Of a stretch of 64,000 nucleotides of DNA, positions 6,893 through 16,909 are shown piece by piece (position 1 is the first letter of the stretch; each line of letters begins with the position of its first letter). Source of the stretch: Vibrio sp. 16. GTDB lineage: Bacteria; Pseudomonadota; Gammaproteobacteria; Enterobacterales; Vibrionaceae. The position numbers and the translations under genes were made by a program. Under the pieces are notes generated by a model, which was not told the DNA's origin, did no database searches, and was given only the letters and a program-made list of their open reading frames with translations. Location of the stretch: NCBI RefSeq assembly GCF_963681195.1, contig NZ_OY808997.1, forward strand, positions 1,736,001 to 1,800,000, given 5' to 3'.

Positions 6893-7927
6893 ATGATTGA
6901 AATTAATCAAGTTAATAAGGTGTTTTATCAGGGCAAAAAGGAAATCAATGCCCTTAAAGACATCAATCTACACATTCCTCAAGGAACGATTTTCGGTGTA
7001 ATCGGCTCATCTGGAGCAGGGAAAAGTACGCTTATTCGCTGTGTAAACATGCTGGAAGCCCCAACAAGTGGCTCTATCATTGTTGACGGCGTGGACCTCA
7101 CTAAATTATCAAAGTCTGAACTGAGCAAAACACGCCGCAACATCGGCATGATTTTTCAGCACTTTAATCTGCTTTCTTCTCGCACTGTATTCGATAATGT
7201 TGCGCTTCCACTTGAGTTGGCTGGCGCCGAAAAAGAAAAAATCAGCACCAAGGTTACAGAGCTATTAAAACTGGTTGGCCTAGCAGACAAGCATGAAAGC
7301 TACCCATCTAACCTAAGTGGCGGCCAGAAGCAGCGTGTTGCGATTGCTCGTGCGCTGGCATCGGATCCAAAAGTGCTGCTGTGTGACGAAGCCACCAGCG
7401 CCCTCGATCCAGCGACCACTCAATCTATTCTTGAGCTACTTAAAGAGATCAATCGTAAGCTGAATATCACAATGCTGCTGATCACTCACGAAATGGACGT
7501 AGTGAAAAGCATCTGTCATGAGGTGGCCATTATTGGTGGTGGCGAGCTCGTTGAAAAAGGCACGGTCGGCGAAATTTTTGCCCACCCGAAAACGGAACTG
7601 GCCCATGAGTTCATTCGCTCAACGCTGGATCTCTCCATCCCTGAGGATTACCAAGTTCGCTTGCAAGAAACTCGAGTTGAAGGCAGCTACCCACTGGTTC
7701 GCTTAGAGTTTACCGGAGCAACAGTAGACGCCCCACTGATGACGCAAATTGCACGCAAGTTCAATATCGACGTCAGCATTTTGAGCTCTGATCTTGATTA
7801 CGCAGGTGGCGTAAAGTTCGGCATGATGGTCGCTGAACTGTTTGGTAATGAGCAGGATGACAATGCTGCTATCGAATTCCTCCGTGAACATAACGTAAAA
7901 GTAGAGGTATTGGGTTATGTCCTTTAA
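6893..7927 (+). CDS. metN: Methionine ABC transporter, ATP-binding protein
   Basis: ATPase of the MetNIQ importer (344 aa). Walker A is GSSGAGKST (38-46), the signature is [16 protein letters not shown], and Walker B is [14 protein letters not shown]-terminal regulatory domain of about 95 residues (NIL/ferredoxin-like, starting near [10 protein letters not shown]) matches the MetN fold that binds methionine and inhibits uptake. I chose 6893 because homologues begin with a similar M-I-x-I sequence and the upstream ATG (6833) sits at the transcription start. Its stop overlaps the metI start by 11 bases. Regulation by MetJ is indicated by the boxes upstream. Confidence 0.96.
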   Translation: MIEINQVNKVFYQGKKEINALKDINLHIPQGTIFGVIGSSGAGKSTLIRCVNMLEAPTSGSIIVDGVDLTKLSKSELSKTRRNIGMIFQHFNLLSSRTVFDNVALPLELAGAEKEKISTKVTELLKLVGLADKHESYPSNLSGGQKQRVAIARALASDPKVLLCDEATSALDPATTQSILELLKEINRKLNITMLLITHEMDVVKSICHEVAIIGGGELVEKGTVGEIFAHPKTELAHEFIRSTLDLSIPEDYQVRLQETRVEGSYPLVRLEFTGATVDAPLMTQIARKFNIDVSILSSDLDYAGGVKFGMMVAELFGNEQDDNAAIEFLREHNVKVEVLGYVL

Positions 7928-8594
7928 TACAGTATCAGAATGGCTAAACCTTAATGGCAACTTGCTGATTGGCGCCACTTGGGAAACCCTTTACATGGTC
8001 GCGGTTGCCGGAATTGTTGGATTTGCCGTGGGCATTCCACTTGGTGTTATTCTCCATACCACGAAAAAAGGTGGTCTACTCGAAAACACCAAGCTTAATA
8101 GCATACTTGGTGCCATCGTGAACATCGGTCGCTCTGTGCCATTCTTGGTATTGATGGTTGCCATAATCCCTGTGACAAAAATTTTAGTCGGCACCTTTAT
8201 CGGTACTACAGCCGCTATCGTACCGCTCACCATCGGCGCAATTCCATTTGTCGCTCGTTTGATCGAAGGTGCCTTGCTTGAAGTACCAACAGGTCTGGTA
8301 GAAGCAGCACAATCGATGGGCGCAACACCGGTACAAATCATTTCTAAGGTATTGCTTCCTGAAGCACTACCGACCATCGTCAACTCAGTCACCATTACAT
8401 TGGTTACGCTAGTCAGCTACTCAGCAATGGCAGGAACGGTAGGTGGCGGTGGTCTAGGTGACGTCGCCATCCGTTACGGCTTCCATCGCTATGATGTGGT
8501 CATAATGGCAGTAACGGTCGTGATGCTGATTATTTTAGTGCAAATTATTCAATCTATCGGCGATGCCATTGTGCGCCGCGTCGATCACAGATAA
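7917..8594 (+). CDS. metI: Methionine ABC transporter, permease
   Basis: Inner-membrane permease (225 aa) with about five to six hydrophobic segments. It has the ABC permease EAA loop ([21 protein letters not shown]), which docks on MetN. Its start lies inside the end of metN (11-base overlap), suggesting translational coupling. Length is close to the 217 aa of the E. coli protein. Confidence 0.96.
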   Translation: MSFNTVSEWLNLNGNLLIGATWETLYMVAVAGIVGFAVGIPLGVILHTTKKGGLLENTKLNSILGAIVNIGRSVPFLVLMVAIIPVTKILVGTFIGTTAAIVPLTIGAIPFVARLIEGALLEVPTGLVEAAQSMGATPVQIISKVLLPEALPTIVNSVTITLVTLVSYSAMAGTVGGGGLGDVAIRYGFHRYDVVIMAVTVVMLIILVQIIQSIGDAIVRRVDHR

Positions 8595-8625
8595 AAATTA
8601 TTCGATTTATTACAAGGAGATAGTC

Positions 8626-9435
8626 ATGAAATTCAATCTTAAAGGTCTTTTGGCAATTGCCGCTGCTGCATCAGCATTAGTGTTATCTGGCTGTGGCGAA
8701 AAAGCCGCTGACAACAGCAAAATCAAAGTAGGTGTTATGGCAGGTGCTGAAGCACAAGTTGCTGAAGTTGCTGCAAAAGTAGCAAAAGAGCAATACGGCC
8801 TAGATGTTGAGCTTGTTACTTTCACTGACTACGTAACGCCTAACGCTGCATTGGATGACGGTTCAATCGATATCAACGCATTCCAGCACAAGCCATACCT
8901 AGATCAGCAAGTGGCAGATCGTGGTTACAAACTGACTATCGCAGGTAACACGTTCGTTTACCCAATCGCTGGTTACTCTAAGCAAGTAAAATCTGTGGAT
9001 GAGATCCAAGAAGGCGCGCGCATCGCTGTTCCAAACGATCCAACTAACCTAGGTCGTTCACTGCTACTTCTTGAGCAGCAAGGTCTGATCGAACTTCGTG
9101 AAGGTGCAGGTCTACTAGCAACGGTTCGTGACATCACGGCAAACCCGAAAAACATCTCAATCGTTGAGCTAGATGCTGCGCAACTTCCTCGTTCTCTAGA
9201 CGATGTAGCGCTATCTATCATCAACACAACTTACGCAAGCTCTATCAACCTAACTCCACAAAAAGATGGCGTGTTTGTTGAAGACAAAGAGTCTCCATAC
9301 GTAAACCTAATCGTTTCTCGTGAAGAGAACCTAAATGCTGAAAACGTTCAGAACTTCGTGAAGTCTTACCAGACAGAAGAAGTTTACGCAGCAGCATCAG
9401 AAATCTTCCAAGGTGGCGTGGTTAAAGGCTGGTAA
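8626..9435 (+). CDS. metQ: Methionine-binding lipoprotein
   Basis: Substrate-binding component of MetNIQ (269 aa), anchored by lipid at Cys23 of the lipobox LVLSGC. The NlpA/MetQ fold motifs are clear: KVGVMAGAEAQVAEVAA near the mature N-terminus, then DGSIDINAFQHKPYLDQQ and ANPKNISIVELDAAQLPR. The start at 8626 follows AAGGAGATAGTC, a strong ribosome binding site. The earlier in-frame ATG at 8563 lies inside metI and lacks a signal. It is the last gene of the operon, followed by a terminator. Confidence 0.97.
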   Translation: MKFNLKGLLAIAAAASALVLSGCGEKAADNSKIKVGVMAGAEAQVAEVAAKVAKEQYGLDVELVTFTDYVTPNAALDDGSIDINAFQHKPYLDQQVADRGYKLTIAGNTFVYPIAGYSKQVKSVDEIQEGARIAVPNDPTNLGRSLLLLEQQGLIELREGAGLLATVRDITANPKNISIVELDAAQLPRSLDDVALSIINTTYASSINLTPQKDGVFVEDKESPYVNLIVSREENLNAENVQNFVKSYQTEEVYAAASEIFQGGVVKGW

Positions 9436-9467
9436 TCACCACTTTATCTAGCCAAGCAAAATGAATA

Positions 9468-9497
9468 GGGCTGACGTGAATGCGTCAGCCCTTTTTT
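9468..9497 (+). terminator. Terminator of metNIQ
   Basis: GGGCTGACG (9468-9476) pairs with CGTCAGCCC (9483-9491), then six T. It directly abuts the stop codon of the converging frameshifted gene. Confidence 0.92.
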
Positions 9498-10274
9498 ATT
9501 CTCCACTCAGCTCAACTCTCAAGCTATCAAAGTACCGTTCAATCAGCGCTTGATATCGACCGTCACGCTTCATAGCAGCGAGCTCGGCATCAAACTCATT
9601 CTTTAGATCGTGGTGCTGGCGAAGTTTTGAAAAAGCAATGTAACTTGGCGTAGCTTCTAATGAAGGCACCAGAATCTTCAGCGATTGGTCGAGCCCATTC
9701 GCACCATAATACTGCGCGCCCCAAACTCATTATTGACCCACACATCAGCACGCTTTGCTCTGACAAGATGAGCACAGTCCTCAGTTTTATTGCGTTTAAA
9801 AATCACTTTAAACACGCCGGTATCGAGCAAGTCGTCCATTCGTTTACCATAACTCACTCTGTTGACCACACAAATAGAGAGCGAGCTCAAGTCACGTTGG
9901 AAAAAGTCGATACTGCTTAACTCACTATCAATCAAGGTAATCAAGCTAATATTCTGGGTAAACAAAACTTGCTGGCTATAGTCCGCAAATTGTTCCCGTT
10001 CTTGGTTTTTGAATGCGGTGAAGATGGCATCTGAGCGACCATGTTGAATGTTATTTAGTGCCCTCGCCCACGGCAGAACTTGGATACTGATGGGTTGTTT
10101 GAGTTCAGCAAAGATTTCCTTGACCAACTCAACCGCCACACCAGAAATCTTATCGTTATGATGTTCAATATACGGTGGGTACTCCAAAGTCACTAACTGT
10201 AGCGTCGAGCTCGCACCAAGATAAAAACTGCTGAAGTAGACCAGGGAAATTAGGATATGAGTCAATCGCTTCAT
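9496..10274 (-). pseudogene. Periplasmic solute-binding protein (SBP_bac_3 type), frameshifted
   Basis: A signal peptide (MKRLTHILISLVYFSSFYLG) is followed by an amino-acid-type solute-binding domain: LVTLEYPPYIEHHNDKISGVAVELVKEIF, LPWARALNNIQHGRSDAIFTAFKN. The reading frame stops early at 9678, after WVNNEFGARSI. If the frame is changed at the GGGGCGCGC tract (about 9717-9723), translation continues with YYGANGLDQSLKILVPS, SYIAFSKLRQHHDLKNEFD and a normal C-terminus ALIERYFDSLRVE, ending at TAA 9496-9498. The simplest cause is a two-base CG expansion or a one-base loss. It could be a real inactivation or a sequencing error. The start may also be ATG 10292. The ligand is unknown; it is not linked to a transporter here. 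Confidence 0.8.
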
Positions 10275-10404
10275 ACTTATACGAACAGGCATTCGTTACA
10301 CAGTCTCTGTATTTAATCGCTCCAAATACTGCAAGCCTGCCCTCCTAAATATGTATTCTATAAGTAAAGTTCACAACCCTATCTTGTCAAACCGATTTGC
10401 CTAC

Positions 10405-10430
10405 AAAAAAGCCGGAGTAAAAACTCCGGC
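10405..10430 (-). terminator. Terminator downstream of the AbgT-family gene
   Basis: On the minus strand GCCGGAGT pairs with ACTCCGGC around TTTT, followed by six T. Confidence 0.88.
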
Positions 10431-10454
10431 TCAACGTATAATCAATTGTATGGC

Positions 10455-12041
10455 TTAAGGTGTGTAGTACGTTGCAGCACCCGGACCAACAGGTAGACCA
10501 AATACGAATACCCATAGGTAGAACAGTAGACTCCAACCTACGATAAAGCAGATAGAGTAAGGCAGCATGGTTGCGATCAGCGTACCGATACCCAGATTCT
10601 TCATGTAACGCGTCGCTACCGCAAGAATTAGACCGAAGTAGCTCATCATTGGTGTGATGATGTTAGTCGTTGAATCACCGATACGGTAAGCCGCCTGAAT
10701 CGTTTCTGGCGCGTAACCAACCAACATTAGCATTGGAACAAAGATTGGCGCAGTTACCGCCCACTGAGCAGAAGCTGAACCGATCATTAGGTTAATGAAG
10801 CCACACATCAGGATGAATGCGAAGAACAGCATTGGGCCAGTTAGACCGATTTCCTGTAGGAAGCTTGCACCCGCGACTGCGAATACCTGACCAAAGTTAG
10901 TCCACTTGAAGAAGGCAACAAACTGAGCAGCAAAGAACACAAGTACGATGTACATACCCATTGACGACATCGACTTCGCCATTGCATCAATCACGTCACG
11001 GTCAGTCTTCATTGAGCCTGTTACTTTACCGTAAACAAAACCTGGGATTGCGAAGAAGACGAAGATAAACGCGACGATACTTTTCAGGAATGGCGAACCT
11101 GCCACTGTACCTGTCGCCGAACGTAGAACGCCATCTTCAGGCACGATTGTCCAAGCAAGAAGCGCGGATACCGCAACAACCGCCAGACCTGCCAGTTTCA
11201 GACCTTTCTTCTCAATATCGGTAAGCTTACCCATTGAGTCGTTAGATAAGTCTTCAGACGCTTCTTCATCATTGTATTTGCCAAGTTTTGGCTCAACGAT
11301 TTTCTCCGTTACGAACGCACCTGTAATGGCAATGAAGAAGGTAGACACAAACATGAAGTACCAGTTAACTTCTGGGCCAACAGTGTAAGATGGATCAATC
11401 ATTTGCGCGGCGGTTTCTGTGATACCAGAAAGCAGCGGGTCAACCGTACCGATAAGAAGGTTTGCTGAGTAGCCACCTGATACACCGGCAAATGCCGCAG
11501 CAAGACCAGCAAGTGGGTGACGACCTAAAGAGTGGAACAACATCGCCGCTAGTGGAATAAGAACCACGTAACCTAGCTCAGACGCTGTATTTGAAATGAT
11601 ACCAGCAAACACGACGGTAACCGTCACCATACGCTGAGACGCTCCCATTACCATGCCACGCATCGCAGCAGATAAGAGACCGGAATGTTCAGCAATCGCA
11701 ACACCTAGCATAGCCACAAGTACCGTGCCTAGCGGGGCAAAACCAACAAAGTTCTTCACTAAGTTAGTAACGATCAGCTGTAAGCCTTCTGCATTTAACA
11801 AGCTCACGACATGGATCATGCCATCAGCTGCGCGACCTTTCGCACCTTCAGGGCGAGGGTCCATAACAGAGACTTCAAAGTAACCTGCGATTCCAGATGT
11901 CACTAAGATAGCAACACAGAAAAGTGCAAATAGAGTGATTGGGTGGGGTAATAGGTTCCCCAAATATTCAACTGTATCTAAAAAGCGCGTGAACAGCGGC
12001 TTTTTTGGCGAGTTTTGTTTAATCGAAGCAGATGAACTCAT
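10455..12041 (-). CDS. AbgT-family transporter
   Basis: An integral membrane protein (528 aa) with about ten or more hydrophobic segments. The family pattern is evident: TVEYLGNLLPHPITLFALF near the N-terminus, IGSASAQWAVTAPIFVPM and YRIGDSTTNIITPMMSYFGL near the C-terminus. AbgT in E. coli imports p-aminobenzoyl-glutamate; other members were reported to export antimetabolites such as sulfonamides. No abgA/abgB hydrolase genes are next to it, so the substrate is not decided. The start at 12041 is preceded by GGAGGGAACAG, a strong ribosome binding site; an in-frame ATG at 12095 has none. It is monocistronic, with its own terminator. Confidence 0.9.
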   Translation of the reverse strand: MSSSASIKQNSPKKPLFTRFLDTVEYLGNLLPHPITLFALFCVAILVTSGIAGYFEVSVMDPRPEGAKGRAADGMIHVVSLLNAEGLQLIVTNLVKNFVGFAPLGTVLVAMLGVAIAEHSGLLSAAMRGMVMGASQRMVTVTVVFAGIISNTASELGYVVLIPLAAMLFHSLGRHPLAGLAAAFAGVSGGYSANLLIGTVDPLLSGITETAAQMIDPSYTVGPEVNWYFMFVSTFFIAITGAFVTEKIVEPKLGKYNDEEASEDLSNDSMGKLTDIEKKGLKLAGLAVVAVSALLAWTIVPEDGVLRSATGTVAGSPFLKSIVAFIFVFFAIPGFVYGKVTGSMKTDRDVIDAMAKSMSSMGMYIVLVFFAAQFVAFFKWTNFGQVFAVAGASFLQEIGLTGPMLFFAFILMCGFINLMIGSASAQWAVTAPIFVPMLMLVGYAPETIQAAYRIGDSTTNIITPMMSYFGLILAVATRYMKNLGIGTLIATMLPYSICFIVGWSLLFYLWVFVFGLPVGPGAATYYTP

Positions 12042-12274
12042 CTGTTCCCTCCTTGTAGTTATTCCTGCGCTTTTTTGTGACAAAGATGTCAACAAAGCCC
12101 GCGCAGGTTACTAGACAAGGTGTACGATATAAAATCTAAAATGTTACAAATTGTGTTACAATGCACAATATTTAACGCATTTCGAACAAAATATTAGCAA
12201 TTAACACCAAACCAAAAACATAAAACAGCATTATAATTCATATAAATACATGCGTTCTGTTTATTTTTCGTACG
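12042..12274. other. AT-rich intergenic region, 5' of the AbgT-family gene
   Basis: This 233-base stretch holds the ribosome binding site and presumably the promoter of the AbgT-family gene, and the 3' trailer of rpmJ2. It is very AT-rich. I see no open frame with a ribosome binding site, no clear hairpin plus T-run for rpmJ2 and no recognisable operator. Confidence 0.5.
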
Positions 12275-12400
12275 CTATTTTTGTACTGCTTTAAATCGAG
12301 GGTTCGTTTTACAGATCACATAGAGACGCCCTCTTCGTTTAACGATTTGACAATCCGGGTGACGGCTTTTTGCACTTTTTAAAGACTTTACCACTTTCAT
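12275..12400 (-). CDS. rpmJ2: Ribosomal protein bL36 paralogue (zinc-independent form)
   Basis: A 41-residue protein beginning [19 protein letters not shown] and ending [12 protein letters not shown]. It matches the second L36 form (YkgO in E. coli). Canonical L36 binds zinc with CXXC, C and H. Here only two cysteines remain (17 and 30), the first cysteine and the histidine ligand being absent, so zinc cannot be held in the usual way. Such paralogues replace zinc-containing L36 during zinc shortage. It starts four bases after the rpmE2 stop and is clearly in one operon with it. GGAGTAATCA before the ATG is a good ribosome binding site. Confidence 0.93.
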   Translation of the reverse strand: MKVVKSLKSAKSRHPDCQIVKRRGRLYVICKTNPRFKAVQK

Positions 12401-12403
12401 TGA

Positions 12404-12664
12404 TTACTCCTTCTCTTTTGTAAATTGACCAAAGCGACGTTTGAAGTTCGCCACGCGCCCTTCCTGATGAATGACTCGCTGCTTGCCGGTGTAAAACGGG
12501 TGAGATTTAGAGGACACTTCAATCGTAAAGTATGGGTAGGTTTTGCCATCTTCCCACTCGATGGTGCGATCGGTTTTTAGCGTCGAGCCTATCAAGAAGT
12601 ATTCATCGATACTCGTGTCATGAAAGACGACCGTTCTATATTCAGGGTGGATGTTAGGTTGCAT
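12404..12664 (-). CDS. rpmE2: Ribosomal protein bL31 type B (zinc-independent form)
   Basis: An 86-residue L31 paralogue: [18 protein letters not shown] at the N-terminus, [14 protein letters not shown] in the middle and NFKRRFGQF near the end. It has no cysteine at all, so the CXXC zinc site of type A L31 is missing. Type B L31 is known in several bacteria to be made when zinc is scarce, freeing zinc from ribosomes. The start at 12664 matches the family N-terminus; an in-frame ATG at 12676 would add four residues. The candidate Zur palindrome lies just upstream. Confidence 0.95.
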   Translation of the reverse strand: MQPNIHPEYRTVVFHDTSIDEYFLIGSTLKTDRTIEWEDGKTYPYFTIEVSSKSHPFYTGKQRVIHQEGRVANFKRRFGQFTKEKE

Positions 12665-12686
12665 AAATACTCTCACTTTAATTGTT

Positions 12687-12698
12687 ATGTTATAACAT
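12687..12698. promoter_or_regulatory. Candidate Zur operator between rpmE2 and trmO
   Basis: ATGTTATAACAT is a perfect palindrome in an AT-rich context, resembling the ATGTTATA half-sites of gammaproteobacterial Zur boxes. It is 23 bases upstream of the rpmE2 ATG. Since rpmE2/rpmJ2 are typical Zur targets, repression by Zur in zinc-rich cells is the simplest reading. This rests on motif and context only. Confidence 0.6.
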
Positions 12699-12780
12699 TA
12701 TAAATGATAATTATTATCAACCCGTTTTGCTAGCCATTTTTGTGATATTTTTTGCTCGTTCACCATTTAGAGAGAGACAC

Positions 12781-13476
12781 ATGTACTCTGTAACGCCCAT
12801 TGGCTACATCGAAAGCCCATATAAAGAGAAATTTGCGGTTCCTCGCCAACCTCGTTTAGTAAGCGGGGCGACGTCTCGCTTAAGATTAATTGGTGAGGCA
12901 AACACACCTGAAGCGGTAAGAGGGTTGGAGCAATTTTCCCACGTCTGGCTATTATTCTTATTTGACCAAAATTTAGCCGCAGGATGGAAGCCAACGGTGA
13001 GACCTCCACGGCTTGGTGGGAACGAACGTGTTGGTGTATTTGCTTCTCGCTCAACCTTTAGACCCAACGGGATTGGAATGTCTGCTGTCGAAGTGAAAGG
13101 AATCGATAAGCACGGTGACCAAATGTATTTGAACCTTGGTAATGTCGACTTGGTCGATGGTACGCCTATTCTTGATATTAAGCCTTACATTCCCTACTCG
13201 GATTCGATCCCAGATGCGACGGGAGGCTACGCAGAGCAAGCCCCTCAAACCATGGATGTTATCTTTAGTGAATCTGCGCAAGCCACGCTCATCAAGCGCA
13301 CGCAGGGGGCAATGGAAAGTGAGGTGATCAAACAAGTTCTAGCGCAAGACCCTCGCCCTGCATACAAAAAGAACAAACCCGACAGTAAAGAATATGCGGT
13401 AAATTTGTTCGATTTGAACGTTAAGTTCACCGCTAACGACAACTTAATAACGGTTACCGTCATTGAGTGCTTTTGA
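12781..13476 (+). CDS. trmO: tRNA (N6-threonylcarbamoyladenosine37-N6)-methyltransferase
   Basis: A TsaA/YaeB-family SAM-dependent enzyme (231 aa; about 235 in E. coli) that converts t6A37 to m6t6A37 in some threonine tRNAs. Family signatures seen: PIGYIESPYKEKFAVPRQP, GLEQFSHVWLLFLFD, GVFASRSTFRPNGIGMSAVE and VDLVDGTPILDIKPYIPY, followed by a small C-terminal domain ending LITVTVIECF. The start at 12781 gives the family N-terminus. It lies upstream of proS in the same direction. Confidence 0.95.
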   Translation: MYSVTPIGYIESPYKEKFAVPRQPRLVSGATSRLRLIGEANTPEAVRGLEQFSHVWLLFLFDQNLAAGWKPTVRPPRLGGNERVGVFASRSTFRPNGIGMSAVEVKGIDKHGDQMYLNLGNVDLVDGTPILDIKPYIPYSDSIPDATGGYAEQAPQTMDVIFSESAQATLIKRTQGAMESEVIKQVLAQDPRPAYKKNKPDSKEYAVNLFDLNVKFTANDNLITVTVIECF

Positions 13477-13501
13477 CGAAGGCAATTGGCTGATATTATA
13501 A
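13473..13501 (+). promoter_or_regulatory. Possible proS promoter
   Basis: TTGACG (13473-13478) overlaps the trmO stop. TATTAT (13494) or TTATAA (13496) follows at 15 or 17 bases. The sequence fits a separate start for proS but is not decisive. Confidence 0.4.
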
Positions 13502-13587
13502 GCGGCTAACCATTTTCCCCTCTGGGGACTTCCATACTCCTGTCCATTCCGGCTTGAGTATCTAACTTTAATAAACGGATAAGTTAA

Positions 13588-15303
13588 ATGCGTACCAGTA
13601 ATTATCTTCTTTCTACTCTGAAGGAGACTCCAAACGACGCAGAAGTAGTGAGCCACCAGCTCATGCTACGTGCAGGTATGATCCGTAAGCTGGCTTCAGG
13701 TCTTTACACCTGGCTACCTACTGGTCTACGTGTACTGCGTAAAGTCGAAAACATCGTTCGTCAAGAGATCGACAATGCAGGCGCAGTCGAAACATTGATG
13801 CCCGTTGTTCAGCCGTTTGAACTATGGGAAGAGACAGGCCGCAGCGAGAAGATGGGTCCTGAGCTACTTCGCTTTACTGACCGTCACACTCGTCCGTTTG
13901 TTCTTAGCCCAACAGCTGAAGAAGTGATCACTAGCCTTGTGCGTAACGAAGTGAGCTCTTACAAACAGCTTCCGCTAAACCTGTACCAAATCCAGACTAA
14001 GTTCCGTGATGAGCGTCGCCCACGTTTTGGCGTAATGCGTGCACGTGAATTCTGCATGATGGATGCATACAGCTTCGACATCGATAAAGAAGGTCTAGAG
14101 AAATCTTACCAAGCGATGCACGATGCGTACTGTAAAGCGTTCGACCGCATGGGTCTTGAGTACCGCCCTGTACTGGCTGACTCTGGCGCTATCGGTGGTA
14201 GTGGCTCTCAAGAGTTCCACGTACTTGCTGAAAGCGGCGAAGATCTCATCGCCTTCTCTACTGAGTCTGATTACGCAGCGAACATTGAAAAAGCAGAAGC
14301 AGCAGCGCCTGCAGGTGATCGCGCTGAGCCAACGCAAGAGATGACGCTGGTTGATACGCCAAACGCAAAAACCATCGCTGAGCTTGTTGAACAGTTCGAC
14401 ATGCCTATCGAGAAGACAGTGAAAACGCTTTTCGTAAAAGCATCTGATGAAGTAGACGCAGATATCATCGCGCTAATCATCCGTGGCGACCACGAACTAA
14501 ACGAAGTGAAAGCTGAAAACCTTCCTCAAGTTGCTGCTCCTCTAGAGATGGCAACAGAAGAAGAAATTCGCGCACTGATCGGCGCAGGCCCTGGTTCTCT
14601 TGGCCCTGTTGGTCTTAAACTACCATTCATTGTTGACCGCACTGTTGCTGTAATGAGCGACTTCGGCGCTGGCGCTAACATTGATGACAAGCACTACTTC
14701 GGCATCAACTGGGGTCGTGACGTGGAACTAGGCCAAGTTGAAGATCTACGTAACGTCGTTGAAGGCGATCCAAGCCCATGTGGTAAAGGTACGCTAATGC
14801 TTAAGCGTGGTATCGAAGTGGGTCACATCTTCCAGCTAGGTAACACTTACTCTGAAGCAATGAACTGTGGTGTTCTTGGTCCTGATGGTAAGAACGTCAT
14901 CCTAGAGATGGGTTGTTACGGTATTGGTGTATCACGTGTTGTGGCTTCTGCAATCGAGCAAAACCACGACAAATACGGCATCATCTGGCCAGACGCACTC
15001 GCACCTTTCCAAGTGGCTATCGTGCCAATGAACATGCACAAGTCAGAAGAAGTGAAAGAAGCGGCTGAGAAGCTGTACGCGGAACTGACGGCTATGGGTA
15101 TCGAAGTTCTATTCGATGACCGCAAAGAGCGCCCAGGCGTAATGTTCTCTGATATGGAGCTTATCGGCATTCCTCACACTATCGTGATTGGCGATCGTTC
15201 TATGAAAGAAGGCAACTTCGAATACAAGAACCGCCGCTCAGGTGAGAAGACGGCTGTAGCGATGGCTGATATCGTTGAGCATGTTAAAGCGCAGCTTGCT
15301 TAA
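13588..15303 (+). CDS. proS: Proline--tRNA ligase
   Basis: A class II aminoacyl-tRNA synthetase (571 aa) of the bacterial type with an editing insertion. The N-terminal catalytic core shows motif 2 ([24 protein letters not shown], split here by description) and motif 3 ([17 protein letters not shown]). The YbaK-like editing domain lies around residues 230-400 (VKTLFVKA..., [15 protein letters not shown]). The C-terminal anticodon-binding domain contains [19 protein letters not shown]. Length matches the E. coli enzyme (572). A terminator follows. Confidence 0.98.
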   Translation: MRTSNYLLSTLKETPNDAEVVSHQLMLRAGMIRKLASGLYTWLPTGLRVLRKVENIVRQEIDNAGAVETLMPVVQPFELWEETGRSEKMGPELLRFTDRHTRPFVLSPTAEEVITSLVRNEVSSYKQLPLNLYQIQTKFRDERRPRFGVMRAREFCMMDAYSFDIDKEGLEKSYQAMHDAYCKAFDRMGLEYRPVLADSGAIGGSGSQEFHVLAESGEDLIAFSTESDYAANIEKAEAAAPAGDRAEPTQEMTLVDTPNAKTIAELVEQFDMPIEKTVKTLFVKASDEVDADIIALIIRGDHELNEVKAENLPQVAAPLEMATEEEIRALIGAGPGSLGPVGLKLPFIVDRTVAVMSDFGAGANIDDKHYFGINWGRDVELGQVEDLRNVVEGDPSPCGKGTLMLKRGIEVGHIFQLGNTYSEAMNCGVLGPDGKNVILEMGCYGIGVSRVVASAIEQNHDKYGIIWPDALAPFQVAIVPMNMHKSEEVKEAAEKLYAELTAMGIEVLFDDRKERPGVMFSDMELIGIPHTIVIGDRSMKEGNFEYKNRRSGEKTAVAMADIVEHVKAQLA

Positions 15304-15325
15304 GTTGATTGACGCTTAGAAATAC

Positions 15326-15356
15326 AAAAGGCCGATGGAAACATCGGCCTTTTTTA
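15326..15356. terminator. Bidirectional terminator between proS and yafJ
   Basis: AAAAGGCCGATG pairs with CATCGGCCTTTT around GAAA. T-runs flank both sides, so it can serve the convergent proS and yafJ transcripts. Confidence 0.92.
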
Positions 15357-15376
15357 CAACTGATAAGAGTGCACCG

Positions 15377-16222
15377 CTATTCCAGCGGCTCTGTCGGTGC
15401 TTGACTCGCTACTTTCTTCGGCGCAAAAGGAACATGGCTCAACTCATCAGCATTGCCATCAATCAGTTCGCCAAAGTGCAAGATACCAAACTCTCCGGGC
15501 TTCATGCGGTGCCAAGTCTCATTGCCGGTCAGTGGCTGAGTAGCAATGACTGACACAATGTCATTGGGTGTCGTCTCTTCTTGAAAGTTGATCTCAACAT
15601 CTTCATCGATCAGTGCTGCCTTGCCAAAGGGCGCGCGACGCGTAATCCAGTAAAGATGATTAGTACAGTAAGTCATTACGTACTCACCATCAGAGAGCAG
15701 CATGTTAAAGACGCCTTTCTCGCGCAATCTATCGCAGCACTCGGCAACAAACCGGAACACACCGACCATATCTTGTGGCGGCTCTGGGTATCGATCTTCC
15801 ATTTGCTTTAATAGCCAACAGAAAGAGAGCTCACTGTCAGTTTGTCCAACAGGGCGATGGCGACCGGTCTGCAGAGCTTGGTAATCACTCAGTTGGCCGT
15901 TATGCGCAAAGGTCCAATAGCGCCCCCAAAGCTCACGAGTAAATGGGTGGGTATTTTCGAGGTTTACTCCGCCACGATTCGCCTGCCTAATATGGCTGAC
16001 AACCGCGCAGCTTTTAATTGGGTAGTTCTGGACTAGCTCAGCAATTTTGGATTTGCAGCTAGGGTTGGGATCTTTGAATGTGCGGAACCCCTTTCCTTCG
16101 TAAAACGTGATCCCCCACCCATCTCGGTGCGGACCCGTGTTCCCACCACGCTGCATCAATCCGGTAAAACTAAAACAGATATCTGTTGGTACGTTGGCGC
16201 TCATGCCGAGCAATTCACACAT
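15377..16222 (-). CDS. yafJ: Class II glutamine amidotransferase, YafJ family
   Basis: An N-terminal-nucleophile amidotransferase domain (281 aa). Cys2 is the expected nucleophile (MCELLGMSANVPTD). Conserved patches include RGGNTGPHRDGWGI, SHIRQANRGGVNLENTHPF and FAHNGQL. The family (YafJ; also DUG3-like) hydrolyses glutamine-type amide bonds, but the substrate is not established. A C-terminal tail of about 25 residues (KVASQAPTEPLE) exceeds the E. coli protein. It sits downstream of gmhA, as in E. coli. Confidence 0.9.
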   Translation of the reverse strand: MCELLGMSANVPTDICFSFTGLMQRGGNTGPHRDGWGITFYEGKGFRTFKDPNPSCKSKIAELVQNYPIKSCAVVSHIRQANRGGVNLENTHPFTRELWGRYWTFAHNGQLSDYQALQTGRHRPVGQTDSELSFCWLLKQMEDRYPEPPQDMVGVFRFVAECCDRLREKGVFNMLLSDGEYVMTYCTNHLYWITRRAPFGKAALIDEDVEINFQEETTPNDIVSVIATQPLTGNETWHRMKPGEFGILHFGELIDGNADELSHVPFAPKKVASQAPTEPLE

Positions 16223-16327
16223 GGCCTACTAAACTCCCTTCATCCTTGCGTGCAGTTGGTAACTTAACGACATCAGCGAGAGAAAATGCAAACACTGATG
16301 CCGGTTAAATGATGAATGGTCACGCCG

Positions 16328-16909
16328 TTACGCGTTCTCCATTTCCTTTTCGATAAGCTGGATCACGATGTGAATGATCTTAATGTGGATTTCTTGAATA
16401 CGGTCTGCGTAGCCAAAATGCGGTACACGAATTTCGATATCCGCTAAGCCAGCCATCTTGCCGCCATCTTTACCGGTCAACGCGATGGTCTTCATGCCTT
16501 TTGCTTGGGCCGCTTCAATCGCCTTTAAGATATTTGCAGAATTACCGGAAGTCGAAAGGCCAAATAAGACATCCCCTTTTGAACCAACAGCTTCTACATA
16601 GCGAGAGAAAACGTGGTCATAACCAAAATCATTGCTGACACAAGACAGATGACTAGGATCAGAGATAGCAATACCTGGCAAACCTGGGCGATTTTCACGG
16701 TAACGACCTGTCAGCTCTTCAGCAAAGTGCATGGAATCACAATGTGAACCGCCGTTACCACACGACAATACCTTGCCACCTTGCTTAAACGAATCCGCAA
16801 TCATTTTGGCCGCCGATTCGATTTGAGCAATATTGCTCTCATCACTCAAAAACTTGTTTAGTACGTCAGCAGCTTCTAGCAACTCGCTCTTGATCAGATC
16901 ATGGTACAT
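16328..16909 (-). CDS. gmhA: Sedoheptulose-7-phosphate isomerase
   Basis: A SIS-domain isomerase (193 aa) that makes D-glycero-D-manno-heptose 7-phosphate, the first step of ADP-heptose synthesis for LPS. Diagnostic segments: [47 protein letters not shown], and the C-terminal active-site stretch [17 protein letters not shown]. It is divergent from fadE and upstream of yafJ, the same order as in E. coli. Confidence 0.97.
   Translation of the reverse strand: MYHDLIKSELLEAADVLNKFLSDESNIAQIESAAKMIADSFKQGGKVLSCGNGGSHCDSMHFAEELTGRYRENRPGLPGIAISDPSHLSCVSNDFGYDHVFSRYVEAVGSKGDVLFGLSTSGNSANILKAIEAAQAKGMKTIALTGKDGGKMAGLADIEIRVPHFGYADRIQEIHIKIIHIVIQLIEKEMENA

Noticed and set aside
9660..9920. Plus-strand open frame over the broken solute-binding protein gene
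   Set aside because: It is antisense to a clear protein-family match and has no family resemblance itself.
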